Below are positions 19,092 to 30,688 of a DNA stretch of 64,000 nt, one piece after another (the first letter of the stretch is position 1; every line of letters starts with the position of its first letter). The notes under the pieces are model-generated. The model saw only the letters and a program-made list of their open reading frames with translations. It was not told where the DNA came from and did no database searches. The stretch is from Rubellimicrobium rubrum (GTDB lineage Bacteria; Pseudomonadota; Alphaproteobacteria; Rhodobacterales; Rhodobacteraceae). The position numbers and the translations under genes were made by a program. The stretch lies in NCBI RefSeq assembly GCF_006152115.1, contig NZ_VDFU01000008.1, forward strand, positions 1 through 64,000. The letters run 5' to 3'.

Positions 19092-20867
19092 ATGGCCCAG
19101 GCCGTTCGCCAGTCGCGTCACTCCAGGCCGAACAATTTCGGCCTACCGACTTCGAGATCACGTCCGGTCCTGCGAGCACCGGCCGAAGAACTTCGGCTGG
19201 TCGATCCGCGTGCCCTGCCTCCCGATGCGGACCTGGTGAGCCGTCTCGATCCCGTCCTGGCCATGACCGAGGGCCTGCTGCCCTGGCGACGGCTGGCCCA
19301 GGTGGCGGTTGTGCTATGCGCCGACCCATTCGCCTCCAGACGCCACCTTCCTCGCCTTGAGGCCGCCTTGGGTCCGGTGCAGCTGGCGCGGGCCGAGCCC
19401 GCCTCTCTATCGGCGGCGCTGCACCGGGCCGTCGGGCAACCCCTCGCCCTTCGCGCCGAGCAGCGCCTGCCTGGTTCAGCCAGTTGCCGCACCCTGCCTG
19501 GCGCCCGTCTGCTGCGATGGGCGCTCGCCGCAAGCATCGGGCTCGCGGCCTTGTCAGCTTTGGCTCCTCTGGCGGTCCTGGCGAGCCCTGCGGCCTTGGC
19601 AGTCCTGAGCCTCCTTTCCTCGGTCCTCCTCAAGATCGCCGCCGTGGCGGTCACCTTGCGCCGTGACCGTCACGACGACGGAGCAAGCGTCGTGCCCGCC
19701 CGCCTCCCCGTCGTCTCGGTTCTTGTGCCGCTCTACCGCGAGCGCGAGATCGCCGGGACGCTTCTGCGCCGGATGGAGGCGCTGGACTACCCGCGGGACC
19801 TCCTGGACCTTTGCCTCGTGGTCGAGGATGACGACCAGCTCACGCATGCGGCCTTGGGCGCAGCGCGCCTGCCTCCCCATGCACAGATCGTCGTCGTGCC
19901 GGAAGGCACCCTGCGAACCAAGCCGCGGGCGCTGAACTATGCCCTGAACTTTGCCCGGGGGAGCCTGATCGGCATCTACGACGCCGAGGACGCCCCCGCC
20001 CCGGACCACCTGCGCCGCGTGGCCGAGGTCTTTGCCCGCCGGGGCTCCGGGACCGCCTGCCTCCAGGGGGCGCTCGATTACTTCAACTGCGACCGGAACT
20101 GGATCGCGCGCTGTTTCACCCTGGAATACGCCTCGTGGTTCCGCGTGCTGCTGCCCGGCCTCGAACGCCTGGGCCTTGCCTTGCCCCTGGGTGGCACAAC
20201 CCTGTTCCTGCGACGCGAGGCGTTGGAAGCCGTGGGTGGCTGGGACGCCCACAATGTGACCGAGGACGCCGACCTCGGCATCCGCCTGGCGCGCCACGGC
20301 TACCGGACCGAGATGATCGCCATCGCCACGCAGGAAGAGGCCAACGCCCGTGCCTGGCCCTGGGTCAAGCAGCGCTCGCGCTGGCTCAAGGGCTATGCCG
20401 TGACCTGGGCCGTCCACATGCGCGACCCGGTCCGACTGTGGCACGAGTTGGGACCGCGCCGCTTCTGGGGCTTCCAGATCATGTTCTTGGGCACCCTGCT
20501 CCAGTTCGCCCTGGCGCCGTTGCTCTGGAGCTTCTGGCTGGTGCCGCTGGGTCTGTCGCATCCGCTGGCGCCGCTCCTGCCTCCCGGGCTGATGGTCGGC
20601 CTGTCCATTCTGTTCCTGTCGGCGCAGGCCCTCGACATCGCCTTCGCTTGGGTCGGAGCGCGGCGGGCGGGCAAGGGGCACCTCGCCGTCTGGGGAGTCA
20701 CCCTGATGGTCTATTTCCCGCTGGCCACCCTGGCCATCTACAAGGCCCTGTGGGAACTGGCGCGCTGCCCTTTCCACTGGGACAAGACAGCCCATGGCAT
20801 CGACCATCTTCCGGCCGAGGCCCAGGATCTCACTCCGCCGCCTGCACTTTCGCCGCATCCAGCCTGA
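19092..20867 (+). CDS. Membrane glycosyltransferase family 2 with an N-terminal extra domain
   Basis: This protein of 591 residues begins with a soluble domain (about residues 35-120, with GLLPWRRLAQVAVVLCADP) that resembles the N-terminal domain of type II secretion ATPases. Two transmembrane helices follow (about 137-183), then a GT2 domain with the motifs VVEDDD, DAEDAP, TEDADLG and QRSRWLKG, and further C-terminal helices. The architecture is that of processive cellulose-synthase-like enzymes; the polysaccharide made is unknown. The 3' end overlaps the convergent GntR gene by 38 bases. ATG 19092 follows GGGAGAGG. Confidence 0.82.
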   Translation: MAQAVRQSRHSRPNNFGLPTSRSRPVLRAPAEELRLVDPRALPPDADLVSRLDPVLAMTEGLLPWRRLAQVAVVLCADPFASRRHLPRLEAALGPVQLARAEPASLSAALHRAVGQPLALRAEQRLPGSASCRTLPGARLLRWALAASIGLAALSALAPLAVLASPAALAVLSLLSSVLLKIAAVAVTLRRDRHDDGASVVPARLPVVSVLVPLYREREIAGTLLRRMEALDYPRDLLDLCLVVEDDDQLTHAALGAARLPPHAQIVVVPEGTLRTKPRALNYALNFARGSLIGIYDAEDAPAPDHLRRVAEVFARRGSGTACLQGALDYFNCDRNWIARCFTLEYASWFRVLLPGLERLGLALPLGGTTLFLRREALEAVGGWDAHNVTEDADLGIRLARHGYRTEMIAIATQEEANARAWPWVKQRSRWLKGYAVTWAVHMRDPVRLWHELGPRRFWGFQIMFLGTLLQFALAPLLWSFWLVPLGLSHPLAPLLPPGLMVGLSILFLSAQALDIAFAWVGARRAGKGHLAVWGVTLMVYFPLATLAIYKALWELARCPFHWDKTAHGIDHLPAEAQDLTPPPALSPHPA

Positions 20868-21480
20868 GCCGGGTCATAAAGGCGCGGGAGATATGCTCCC
20901 GCAGGGCGGCGTCGGCGGCCTCGCCATCGCCGGCCTCGATGGCCCGGACGATCGCCTCATGCTCCTCAAGGGTGCCCTTGGACCGCCCTTCGACGGATAG
21001 CGAGGTGGAGGCCAGAAGGGCCATCGACCGGTGCACGAGGTCGAGCTGCTGCACGAGAAAGCGGTTGTGCGACGCCAGATGGATCTGCCGGTGGAAGCGG
21101 CGGTTGGCCCGGCTCAGGGCCTGCGGATCGCTCACCAGCCCCCGGTCGGCCTCCAGCATGTCGCGCAGCACCCGCACCTCCTCGCGAGTGGCGTGCTTGG
21201 CAGCCAGCCGTGCGGCCAGCCCCTCCAACTCCCCCCGGACGACGTAAAGCTCGGCCAGTTGATTGTGGTCGAGCGAGGAGACGATCAGCGACCGCCCGTC
21301 GCGGGCCAGAAGCGATTGCGTCTCCATCCGCTGCAGCGCCTCGCGGATCGGGGTGCGCGACACGCCGAACCGGTCGGCCAATTCGCTTTCCACGAGGCGG
21401 TCGCCGGGCTTGTATATGCCGGAGTCGATCGCCTCCAGGATGAGGGCATAGGCGTCGCGCTGGGTCTTGGGATCGCTCAT
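20830..21480 (-). CDS. GntR family transcriptional regulator, FadR/FCD type
   Basis: DNA-binding regulator of 216 residues. The winged helix at residues 8-75 has the recognition segment ELADRFGVSRTPIREALQRM. A helical FCD effector domain follows, with the RRFHRQIHLASHNRF and EHEAIVRAIEAGD segments that usually bind a metal and a carboxylate ligand. The ligand and targets are unknown. ATG 21480 is chosen by family length. Its end overlaps the convergent glycosyltransferase gene. Confidence 0.87.
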   Translation of the reverse strand: MSDPKTQRDAYALILEAIDSGIYKPGDRLVESELADRFGVSRTPIREALQRMETQSLLARDGRSLIVSSLDHNQLAELYVVRGELEGLAARLAAKHATREEVRVLRDMLEADRGLVSDPQALSRANRRFHRQIHLASHNRFLVQQLDLVHRSMALLASTSLSVEGRSKGTLEEHEAIVRAIEAGDGEAADAALREHISRAFMTRLRLDAAKVQAAE

Positions 21481-21561
21481 GCCAGGGATGTTACGCTCCC
21501 CCTGCCGGGGTTCAAGCGGGCGCGGTTGCAGCCGGCCACCAATCTTCTTAGGGTTCGATGC

Positions 21562-22206
21562 ATGGTCGCTGCATCCTTTGCCCATGTCCGTGCCTGGGTC
21601 TTCGACCTGGACAACACCCTTTATCCGCCGTCCGCCCGACTTTTCGCGCAGATCGAGGCGCGGATGACGGCGTTCGTCGCCCGGACCCTGGACCTGACCG
21701 AGGCCGAAGCCGACCGGCTCCGCGCGGACTACTGGGCGCTTTACGGCACCACCCTGGCCGGGCTGATGGCCGAGCACGAACTCGATCCCAAGCCCTACCT
21801 TGCGGATGTGCACGACATAGACTTCTCGTCGCTCCAACCCGACCCCTTGCTCGCATCCCGCATCGCCGCCCTGCCCGGTCGCAGGATCGTCTTCACCAAC
21901 GGTGACGGCGCCTACGCGGCCAAGGTCCTGGCGGCGCGTGGCCTGACAGGGGTCTTCGATGCCGTCTATGGCGTGGAGCATGCGGGCTACCTCCCCAAAC
22001 CCGAGCAAGCCGCCTTCGAGGCGGTCTTTGCGCTTGACGGCCTTTCCCCCGCCGAGGGCGCGATGTTCGAGGACGATCCCCGCAACCTCACGGTGCCCCA
22101 TCTCATGGGAATGAAGACGGTCCTCGTCGGCCCTGACATCGGGCCCCAGGACCATATCCACCACCACACGGACGACCTGTCGGCGTTCCTGGCCCGCCTC
22201 GTCTGA
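21562..22206 (+). CDS. HAD family hydrolase, pyrimidine 5'-nucleotidase type
   Basis: Cytosolic phosphatase of 214 residues. The HAD motifs are WVFDLDNTLYPP (nucleophile Asp), FTNGDG (motif II), KPEQAAFE (motif III lysine) and FEDDPRNL (motif IV). The DNTLYPP version marks the Phm8/SDT1-like pyrimidine nucleotidase subfamily common in alphaproteobacteria. ATG 21562 fits the family start. It is divergent from the GntR regulator, with 81 bases between them. Confidence 0.85.
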   Translation: MVAASFAHVRAWVFDLDNTLYPPSARLFAQIEARMTAFVARTLDLTEAEADRLRADYWALYGTTLAGLMAEHELDPKPYLADVHDIDFSSLQPDPLLASRIAALPGRRIVFTNGDGAYAAKVLAARGLTGVFDAVYGVEHAGYLPKPEQAAFEAVFALDGLSPAEGAMFEDDPRNLTVPHLMGMKTVLVGPDIGPQDHIHHHTDDLSAFLARLV

Positions 22207-22245
22207 GGTCTTTCCGAGCGGACCGGGGCGGCCTATCTGAGGGTC

Positions 22246-23418
22246 ATGGACAGCACCGACATCCTCATCGCCGGCGGCGGCACGGCAGGACTGGCTGCCG
22301 CCGCAGGGTTCGGGAGCCTTGGCCTTCGGGTGACCTGCGTGGACCCGGCACCGGCCGAGGCGCCCGACGGCCCCGACGCCGACCTCCGTACTACCGCGAT
22401 CCTGTCGCCGGCCCGCGCCCTCCTGGAGCGTTCAGGTCTTTGGGACCCTCTCGCCTCGGAAACGACGCCGCTCCGGGTGATGCGCATCGTGGATGCCCGC
22501 GGCACCCCGGTGCGGCGTGACTTCGACGCGAACGACCTGGGGGATCAGCCCTTCGGCTGGAACATCCCGAACCGGGTTCTCAAGCATGCCCTGGCCGAGC
22601 GGCTGGCCGGAATGCCCAACGTCACGCTGCTGCGGGGTACCGGGTTCGCGGGTCGGGTGGCCCAGATGGACGAGGTCACAGCCACATTGTCGGACGGACG
22701 GCGGGTAGCGGCCCGCCTCCTGATCGGGGCGGACGGGCGCGACTCGGCCGTGCGGCGGGCCTGCGGCATCGGGGTGCGGACGACCCGCTACGGGCAGAAG
22801 GCGCTGGTCTTTGCTGTCACCCACGACGAGCCGCATCATGGCGTCTCGACCGAGGTCCACGCCTCGGGTGGTCCTTTCACATTGGTGCCGCTGCCGGATC
22901 AGCAGGGCCAACCCTGTTCGGCCGTCGTCTGGATGACGGACGGCGCCGAGGCCCTGCGCCTGAAGGATCTTCCAGAGGAGGAGTTCACCGCCGCCGTTAA
23001 CGCGCGCTCGGCCGGGGTCATGGGGTCGCTCGCGCCGGTCGGGGGACGTCAGGTCTGGCCCATCGTCACGCAGGTCGCCGATCGCCTGACCGCCCGGCGC
23101 ACGGCTCTGATGGCCGAAGCCGCCCATGTGGTGCCACCCATAGGGGCACAGGGGCTCAACATGTCCCTGGGCGACCTCCGCACGCTGCTGGATCTTGCCA
23201 GCGCCCGGCCCGGAGAGATCGGGAGCGACTCCTGGCTTTCCGCCTACGAACGCACGCGGGAGCCCGACATACGCCTGCGGGCCTTCGGCATCGACGCGCT
23301 GAACCGCGTGTCACGTGGCGGGCTCGGGCCCCTGCGGGCCTTGGGCCTGCGGGCCATGCATGACGTGAGGCCCGTGCGTCACGCCCTGATGCGGCTGGGT
23401 CTCGGGATGGGGCGCTAA
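22246..23418 (+). CDS. UbiH/UbiF-type FAD-dependent monooxygenase
   Basis: Flavoprotein of 390 residues likely to hydroxylate a ring carbon of ubiquinone precursors at the membrane. FAD motifs: IAGGGTAGLAAAAG at the N-terminus, the central LLIGADGRDSAVR, and MAEAAHVVPPIGAQGLNMSL near residue 290, where the usual GD is replaced by AE, as I recall from related Rhodobacterales sequences. Position specificity (UbiH, UbiF, UbiL) cannot be decided. It is followed, converging, by an Lrp gene whose stop overlaps by four bases. Confidence 0.85.
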   Translation: MDSTDILIAGGGTAGLAAAAGFGSLGLRVTCVDPAPAEAPDGPDADLRTTAILSPARALLERSGLWDPLASETTPLRVMRIVDARGTPVRRDFDANDLGDQPFGWNIPNRVLKHALAERLAGMPNVTLLRGTGFAGRVAQMDEVTATLSDGRRVAARLLIGADGRDSAVRRACGIGVRTTRYGQKALVFAVTHDEPHHGVSTEVHASGGPFTLVPLPDQQGQPCSAVVWMTDGAEALRLKDLPEEEFTAAVNARSAGVMGSLAPVGGRQVWPIVTQVADRLTARRTALMAEAAHVVPPIGAQGLNMSLGDLRTLLDLASARPGEIGSDSWLSAYERTREPDIRLRAFGIDALNRVSRGGLGPLRALGLRAMHDVRPVRHALMRLGLGMGR

Positions 23419-23860
23419 AGGGGACCGGGCCGCCGCTCCTCGCTCAGCAGCACGTTGGCCTCGATGGTCCCGACACCCGGCAGCGCCGTGATGCGCCGGC
23501 GAAGCACGCGCTCGAAGTCCGCGATGTCGCGGGCCACCACGCGCAGGCGGTAGTCATAAAGGCCCAGCACATGCTCCACCGTCTGCACCTCGCGGATGGC
23601 GGTCACGGCACGCTCGAACTCCTCCAGCCGCGCCCGGGCGGCGAGTTTCACGCCCAGGAACACCGTCACGCCAAAGCCCAGCGCCTCGCGGTCCAGCACG
23701 AGCCTGCGGCCCACGATCACCCCCTCGTCCCTGAGCCGCCGGACGCGCCGCCACGCGGCAGGCTGGGACAGGCCTACGCGGCGGCCCAGCGCCGATGCTT
23801 CCAGCGTCGCGTCCTGCTGGAGCGCCCGCAGGATCGCGCGGTCGGTGTCGTCGAGGTCGG

Positions 23861-23864
<4 letters not shown>
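23415..23864 (-). CDS. Lrp/AsnC family regulator (second of tandem pair)
   Basis: Regulator of 149 residues with an N-terminal HTH (LDDTDRAILRALQQDA, then RRVGLSQPAAWRRVRRL) and a C-terminal RAM domain that oligomerises and binds amino acids. The start is GTG 23864, overlapping the stop of the upstream Lrp gene (GTGA), so the two are made from one transcript. It may form mixed oligomers with its neighbour. Likely control of the divergent ilvC is inferred only from position. Confidence 0.87.
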
Positions 23865-25469
<1,605 letters not shown>

Positions 25470-25483
25470 GCGCGGAACGGCAA

Positions 25484-25513
25484 AGGGCGGCCCACCGGGG
25501 CCGCCCTTCTCAT
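25484..25513 (+). terminator. Rho-independent terminator after ilvC
   Basis: Hairpin AAGGGCGGCCC / GGGGCCGCCCTT with a short loop, ending in TTCT. It lies between ilvC and the convergent catalase gene and could serve both strands. Confidence 0.75.
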
Positions 25514-25526
25514 ATCCGGGCAGCGA

Positions 25527-26408
25527 TCACTCGGCCGCAGATTTGGGCACGGGGGCCTTAGGTGTCCCGTAAAGGCGCGGGTCCACGGGGTTGAGGTGAC
25601 CCTGGTCGTCGCTCATGGGCTGGGGATTGGCCAGGTACTCGAACTGGCCCTTGCCGTCCGGCGTGGGGCCCTGCGCCCAGCGGCCTCCGGCGCTTTCGGT
25701 GCCTTCGGAGCAGTTCCAGAACTGGTAGGACACGCGCTGATCCTCGAGGTCCTGCGGGAAGTTCGACGGCACCGGCGTCTCCTCCAGCCCATCGGCTTGC
25801 AGTTCCTCGATGGCGGCGAGCCACTGGTTCTGGTGCATCGTGTCACGCGCGATCATGTAGGCCAGCATGCGCTTTACGCCCTGGTCCTCGGTGAGGTTGT
25901 AGAGGCGCGAGACCTGGAGGCGGCCCTGCGACTCCGCCGTCACGTTGAAGCGGAAGTCGGCCAGGAGGTTGCCCGACGCGATCGTGTACTTGGCGTTCCA
26001 GGGATAGCCCACGCTGTCGGCGGGCATGGCGCCCGAGCCGGACACGATGGCATGCTGCGGGTTCATGCCCGCCAGGATCGCGTCCTCGAGCCGGGCGCCG
26101 CCCAGGATCGCGCCTACGGCCGAGTTCTTGGCCGCGTCCTCCTGCGCCTCGACCGGGGAGGTCTCGAGCAGGCGGGCGATCATGGTGGCCAGCATCTCGA
26201 CATGGGCGATCTCCTCGGTGCCGATGTCGAGGATCATGTCCTTGTACTTCTGCGGCCCGCGGCAGTTCCAGCCCTGGAACAGGTAGGTCATCATCACGCT
26301 GATCTCGCCCCACTGCCCACCCAAGGGTTCCTGAAGCATCTTGGCGAAGATGGGATCGGGACGCTCGGGCTTGGCGTCGAACTGGTATTTGTTGGTGCGG
26401 AAGAACAT
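25527..26408 (-). CDS. Manganese catalase
   Basis: Non-heme catalase of 293 residues that disproportionates hydrogen peroxide at a dimanganese site. The ligand residues can be placed: Glu in [17 protein letters not shown], the EExxH motif in [16 protein letters not shown], Glu in [11 protein letters not shown], and His in [10 protein letters not shown]. It begins [11 protein letters not shown] at ATG 26408 behind AGGAGC. A 138-base spacer separates it from the divergent SDR gene. Confidence 0.92.
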   Translation of the reverse strand: MFFRTNKYQFDAKPERPDPIFAKMLQEPLGGQWGEISVMMTYLFQGWNCRGPQKYKDMILDIGTEEIAHVEMLATMIARLLETSPVEAQEDAAKNSAVGAILGGARLEDAILAGMNPQHAIVSGSGAMPADSVGYPWNAKYTIASGNLLADFRFNVTAESQGRLQVSRLYNLTEDQGVKRMLAYMIARDTMHQNQWLAAIEELQADGLEETPVPSNFPQDLEDQRVSYQFWNCSEGTESAGGRWAQGPTPDGKGQFEYLANPQPMSDDQGHLNPVDPRLYGTPKAPVPKSAAE

Positions 26409-26546
26409 GCAAAGGCTCCTGTTCTGGGTCTGCCGCGCAGACATCTGTCGGCGTGGCAAACCATCAAGCTCGGCCAACCGTTCCCTCCGTCCCTTCCCTT
26501 CCCCACGGTTCCTGCGAAACTCAGCCCGGTTCATCGGAGGGGCAAC

Positions 26547-27314
26547 ATGGGCGAACGGCTGGCGGGGAAAGTGGCGGTCATCTCGGGGGGCGCGACCGGC
26601 ATGGGCGGGGCTGCATCGTCCCTTTTTGCCGCCGAAGGCGCGAAGGTCGCGGTGATCGACCGCAACCGCGAGGCCGCCGAGGAACGGGCCGAGGCGATCC
26701 GGCGGTCAGGCGGGACAGCGGCGGCGTTTCAGGCAGACGTCTCGGACGCTGGCCAGGTCCGGGCAGCCGTCGAGGCCGCCGAGGCGACACACGGTCCCGC
26801 CAACGTGTTGTTCAACCATGCGGGCACCATCGTTATCAAGCCGTTCCTCGAAACCACCGAGGAGGAATGGGACTGGCTCCATGCCGTCAATGTCAGGTCG
26901 ATGTTCCTGATGACCAAGGCGGTCCTGCCCGGGATGCTGGCGCAGGGCGGCGGCTCGATTGTCTGCACCTCATCCATCTCGGCCGTGGCCGGGACGCCCA
27001 TGGAGGTGCTTTACGACACCACGAAAGGCGCGGTGCACATGTTCGCCCGCGCCATCGCGGTCGAGTTCCGCGATCGCGGCATCCGCTGCAACGCGGTATG
27101 CCCCGGCTTCATCCGCACGCCCCATGGCCTGCGCGAGGTGCGGGACCTTCAGGCCTTGGGCGTGGATGTGTCCGAGGCCGCCATCACCGCCCAGCAGGGC
27201 CGGATTGGTGAGCCCGAGGAGGTCGCGCGCGCCGCCCTGTTCCTCGCCTCGGACGAGTCCAGTTTCGTGAACGGCACGCATCTGTTCGTGGACAATGGCT
27301 TCACCGCCGCATGA
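26547..27314 (+). CDS. SDR family oxidoreductase
   Basis: Short-chain dehydrogenase/reductase of 255 residues. The nucleotide site is SGGATGMGG near residue 14, the active-site serine lies in [10 protein letters not shown] and the YxxxK motif is YDTTK. NHAG replaces the usual NNAG. An acidic residue after the second strand (VIDRN) suggests NAD(H) preference. The substrate is unknown. ATG 26547 follows CGGAGGGG. It is divergent from the manganese catalase. Confidence 0.85.
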   Translation: MGERLAGKVAVISGGATGMGGAASSLFAAEGAKVAVIDRNREAAEERAEAIRRSGGTAAAFQADVSDAGQVRAAVEAAEATHGPANVLFNHAGTIVIKPFLETTEEEWDWLHAVNVRSMFLMTKAVLPGMLAQGGGSIVCTSSISAVAGTPMEVLYDTTKGAVHMFARAIAVEFRDRGIRCNAVCPGFIRTPHGLREVRDLQALGVDVSEAAITAQQGRIGEPEEVARAALFLASDESSFVNGTHLFVDNGFTAA

Positions 27315-27327
27315 CGCGGCGGTCCTG

Positions 27328-28689
27328 TCACTCGGCCGCGTGCGCCAGCGCCGCCCGCTCGACCGCCGTTACGATGTCGCCCACCACCTCGGCCAGCAGG
27401 CTCTCGTCCTCGCATTCGGCCATGACGCGGATCAGCGGCTCGGTTCCCGACTTGCGGATCAGCAGGCGGCCATGGCCGTTCAGCCGGGCCTTGGCGCCTT
27501 CGATCACCCGTTCGACCGATGGCGCGCCAAGAGGCTGCGCCCCGGCCGCATAGCGGACGTTCCTGAGCAACTGCGGCACCGTTTCGAACTGCCGCAAGAG
27601 CCGCGAGGCAGGCTCACCGGATTCGATCATCGCCGCCAGCACCTGCAAGCCCGCCAAAAGGCCGTCGCCGGTCGTGGCAAAGTCGGTCATCACGATGTGG
27701 CCCGACTGCTCGCCCCCCAGGTTCCAGCCTCCCTGGCGCATGGCCTCCACGACGTAACGGTCGCCGACGGCGGTCCGCTCCAGCCGGAGCCCGCGCCCGT
27801 TCAGGAACCGTTCCAACCCCAGGTTCGACATCACGGTCGCGACCAGCGTGCTGTCGCGCAGGCGCCCGGCATCCGCCCAGCGGCCCGCCATCAGCGCCAT
27901 GAGCTGATCGCCGTCCGCGATCTCGCCGTTCTCGTCGATCAGGATCACGCGGTCCGCATCGCCGTCGAGGCAGATCCCGATGTCCGCGCCGTGCGCCACC
28001 ACCATCTCGGCCGCCGCGCGCGGCGAGGTGGAGCCGCATCCCTCGTTGATGTTGGTGCCGTTCGGGGTGGTTCCCACCGGAACCACCGTGGCCCCCAATT
28101 CCCACAGCACCTCGGGGGCGACCTTGTAGGCTGCCCCATTGGCGCAGTCGATCACCACCTTGAGCCCGTCGAGCCGTCGCCCGGCCGGAAAGGTGCCCTT
28201 GAGCCGTTCCATGTAGCGGAACCGGCCGTCGTCGATCCGCTTGGCGCGGCCGATGTTGATCGCGCCCGTGGGCTCCACGCCCGCCTCGACCAGCGCCTCG
28301 ATCTCGGCCTCGGCCTCATCGGACAGCTTGAAGCCGTCGGGGCCGAAGAACTTGATCCCGTTGTCCTGGTGCGGGTTGTGCGAGGCGGAGATCATGATCC
28401 CCACATCGGCCCGCATGGAGGTGGTCAGCAGGCCCACGGCCGGCGTCGGCACGGGGCCGAGCAGCAGCACGTTCATGCCAGTGGAGGTCAGGCCCGCCGT
28501 CAGCGCATTCTCGAACATGTAGCCCGACAGCCGCGTGTCCTTGCCGATCACGACCCGGTGCCCGTTCGAGCCGTCGTTGCGGAAGTAGCGCCCCGCCGCC
28601 GCCCCCAGGCGCAGCGCGAGTTCCGCCGTCATCGGCCAGGCGTTGGCCGTCCCTCGCACGCCGTCCGTGCCGAAAAGCTTTCTCGTCAT
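27328..28689 (-). CDS. glmM: Phosphoglucosamine mutase
   Basis: Converts glucosamine-6-phosphate to glucosamine-1-phosphate for UDP-GlcNAc and cell-wall synthesis. The protein has 453 residues. The start [14 protein letters not shown], the phosphoserine loop [18 protein letters not shown] (serine near 103), the metal loop CLDGDADRV, the sugar loop GGEQSGH and the phosphate loop [12 protein letters not shown] are all present. ATG 28689 overlaps the folP stop (ATGA), so the two are coupled. Confidence 0.95.
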   Translation of the reverse strand: MTRKLFGTDGVRGTANAWPMTAELALRLGAAAGRYFRNDGSNGHRVVIGKDTRLSGYMFENALTAGLTSTGMNVLLLGPVPTPAVGLLTTSMRADVGIMISASHNPHQDNGIKFFGPDGFKLSDEAEAEIEALVEAGVEPTGAINIGRAKRIDDGRFRYMERLKGTFPAGRRLDGLKVVIDCANGAAYKVAPEVLWELGATVVPVGTTPNGTNINEGCGSTSPRAAAEMVVAHGADIGICLDGDADRVILIDENGEIADGDQLMALMAGRWADAGRLRDSTLVATVMSNLGLERFLNGRGLRLERTAVGDRYVVEAMRQGGWNLGGEQSGHIVMTDFATTGDGLLAGLQVLAAMIESGEPASRLLRQFETVPQLLRNVRYAAGAQPLGAPSVERVIEGAKARLNGHGRLLIRKSGTEPLIRVMAECEDESLLAEVVGDIVTAVERAALAHAAE

Positions 28690-29693
28690 GGTATCCCGCC
28701 TACCAGTGCCTGTTGCAGGCTCAACGCCTGTCTTGTTTCTCCGACGTCGTGCACCCGCAGCACCTGCGCGCCCTGACGGACGGCATGAAGCGCCACGGCC
28801 ACCGAGCCGGGCATCCTGTCCCGCGCCGTCTTCGCTCCGCCCAAGGCGCCAACAAAGCCCTTGCGCGAGGCGCCGACCAGTATCCCGCAACCCAGCCCAT
28901 GATAAAGGGACAGGTTGGCCAGAAGGCTCACGTTATGTTTCAGCGTCTTGCCGAAGCCCAGCCCCGGATCGACCAGGATGCGGTCGCGCGGCGTGCCTTG
29001 CGCCTCGGCCAAGGCCACCGCCGCTTCCAGCGCGTCATACACATCCAAGCGCACGTCGTCGTAGCGCGGGTCGATCTGCATGGTCTCGGGCGTGCCTTGC
29101 GCATGCATCAGGCACAGCCCCCCTGCCCGTGCCGCCACGGCCCCCATCCGTGGATCGAAGGCCAGCCCCGAGACGTCGTTGACCAGGTCCGCTCCGGCCC
29201 CGAGCGCCGCCTCGGCGACCGACGCCTTGCGGGTGTCCACGGACAGGGGGATGCCGCTGTCGCGTCGGATCGCGGCCAGCACCGGGACGACACGCGCGGC
29301 CTCCTCGGCCTCCGGCACCTCGGTGGCGCCGGGACGCGTGCTCTCGCCTCCGATGTCGAGCATGTCCGCGCCCTGCGCCACCATGGCGCGGGCCTGCTCC
29401 AGCGCGGCCTCTCCCTCATCAAACAGCCCGCCGTCCGAGAAGCTGTCGGGCGTGACGTTCAGGATGCCCATGATCCGGGGCGCATCGAAGGACAAACCCG
29501 CCATGGGCGCGCGTGGAGCGGTCAGCCGCTCCAGCACCTCGGGCGGCACCTCTTCGGGGGGCACGATCCTCGGGGCCTCGCTCCGCGACAGTCGCTCCAG
29601 CCGGTCGAACCAGCACCAGCCACCCGCAAGCGGCAGCGCGGCAGCCGACCGGGCCGGGTCGGTCATGGGGATCGGGCGCCAGTAGTCGGTCAT
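28686..29693 (-). CDS. folP: Dihydropteroate synthase
   Basis: Condenses p-aminobenzoate with the pterin diphosphate in folate synthesis; target of sulfonamides. The protein has 335 residues, longer than the usual 270-285 because of an N-terminal extension of about 70 residues. Motifs are [43 protein letters not shown] and GASRKGFVG. It is coupled to folB upstream and glmM downstream by ATGA overlaps. folB-folP-glmM is a common order. Confidence 0.94.
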   Translation of the reverse strand: MTDYWRPIPMTDPARSAAALPLAGGWCWFDRLERLSRSEAPRIVPPEEVPPEVLERLTAPRAPMAGLSFDAPRIMGILNVTPDSFSDGGLFDEGEAALEQARAMVAQGADMLDIGGESTRPGATEVPEAEEAARVVPVLAAIRRDSGIPLSVDTRKASVAEAALGAGADLVNDVSGLAFDPRMGAVAARAGGLCLMHAQGTPETMQIDPRYDDVRLDVYDALEAAVALAEAQGTPRDRILVDPGLGFGKTLKHNVSLLANLSLYHGLGCGILVGASRKGFVGALGGAKTARDRMPGSVAVALHAVRQGAQVLRVHDVGETRQALSLQQALVGGIP

Positions 29694-30628
29694 TCGGACA
29701 TTTCGCCCCAGTCGAGAGAGTTGTCCCGTTCAAGGGGCTCCTCCATGGTGGCGCGTCGGACGCGCAGCGGAGCCTCCGTGAGGCCGTCGAGCGACGGCCC
29801 GATCACCACGACTTCGATCGCATCGAGCGACCAAGCGAACATGATCGCCCGGTAGAGCATGTCCGCATCGAGCCATCCTTCGTCGATCGAAACCTTGGCG
29901 GGTGCCCAGACCGTGGGGGTCCACCGACGTAGGTTCCAGTCCACCTCGGTCCGCGTGGCCGCCACGGCCAGGTCAGGCCTGCGCGCTGCAAGGAGCCAGG
30001 CACCCTGGTCGGCCGCCAGAAGGTTGACGCGTCCTTGCGCCGCCCTGCGAGCCGCTCGGGGCGCCCGTGCCGGTGGAGCGACCAGCAAAAGCGGCGCGCC
30101 ACCCTTCACGAGGATGTCGATCATCTGGCCCAGTCCGGGGGACTTCGCCTCGTCGGACCCCAGGAGGACCACACGCGGGCGGAGGGCCTCGGTTTCGGCG
30201 TCCTTGCGGATGTCGGACCTCGCCCGCACGATCTCCACGCCCAGGTCGCCGGGACCACGGTCGAGCTTCTGGATGCGCAGGATCACGCGTTCGGCCTGCG
30301 GCTCGTGCAGAATGCGGGCGGCGACCCGCTCGGCCAGGGTTTCCAGCAGGGCCAGCCGCTCGCCATCGAGTTCCGTCGCGACGGCCTCGGCCAGCCGGTC
30401 ATAGGACAGGATGCGGTCCACGTCGTCGCCCACGTCACCTAAGGGGGCGACCTCGACCACGATGTCGAAACGAAGCCGTTGCCGCAGCCCGCGTTCGACC
30501 TCGAAGGCCCCGATCTCCACCTCGACGACATGGTCACGAAGACTGATGCGGTCGCGCGGACCCGGCGCCGTGGCTTCGGACCGCACCAAGGGATGCTCAA
30601 AGGCCTGTCGGATCTCGTCGTTCGGCAT
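29690..30628 (-). CDS. folB: Dihydroneopterin aldolase with C-terminal extension
   Basis: The first about 145 residues form the FolB domain (IGAFEVERGLRQRLRFDI, ILSYDRLAEAV, ILRIQKLDRG), which splits dihydroneopterin in folate synthesis; the conserved lysine near the end of the domain is present. The protein is 312 residues, more than twice the usual 120. The remaining 160 residues have an alpha/beta pattern (RPRVVLLGSDEAKSPG, APLLLVAPPARAPR) that I cannot assign. It is coupled to folP. Confidence 0.82.
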   Translation of the reverse strand: MPNDEIRQAFEHPLVRSEATAPGPRDRISLRDHVVEVEIGAFEVERGLRQRLRFDIVVEVAPLGDVGDDVDRILSYDRLAEAVATELDGERLALLETLAERVAARILHEPQAERVILRIQKLDRGPGDLGVEIVRARSDIRKDAETEALRPRVVLLGSDEAKSPGLGQMIDILVKGGAPLLLVAPPARAPRAARRAAQGRVNLLAADQGAWLLAARRPDLAVAATRTEVDWNLRRWTPTVWAPAKVSIDEGWLDADMLYRAIMFAWSLDAIEVVVIGPSLDGLTEAPLRVRRATMEEPLERDNSLDWGEMSE

Positions 30629-30688
30629 GCGCTCGCATCCTGGGTCGGCCTGTCCCTACAGCGGCGGGCCGCACCGGGCAAGCGAGCC

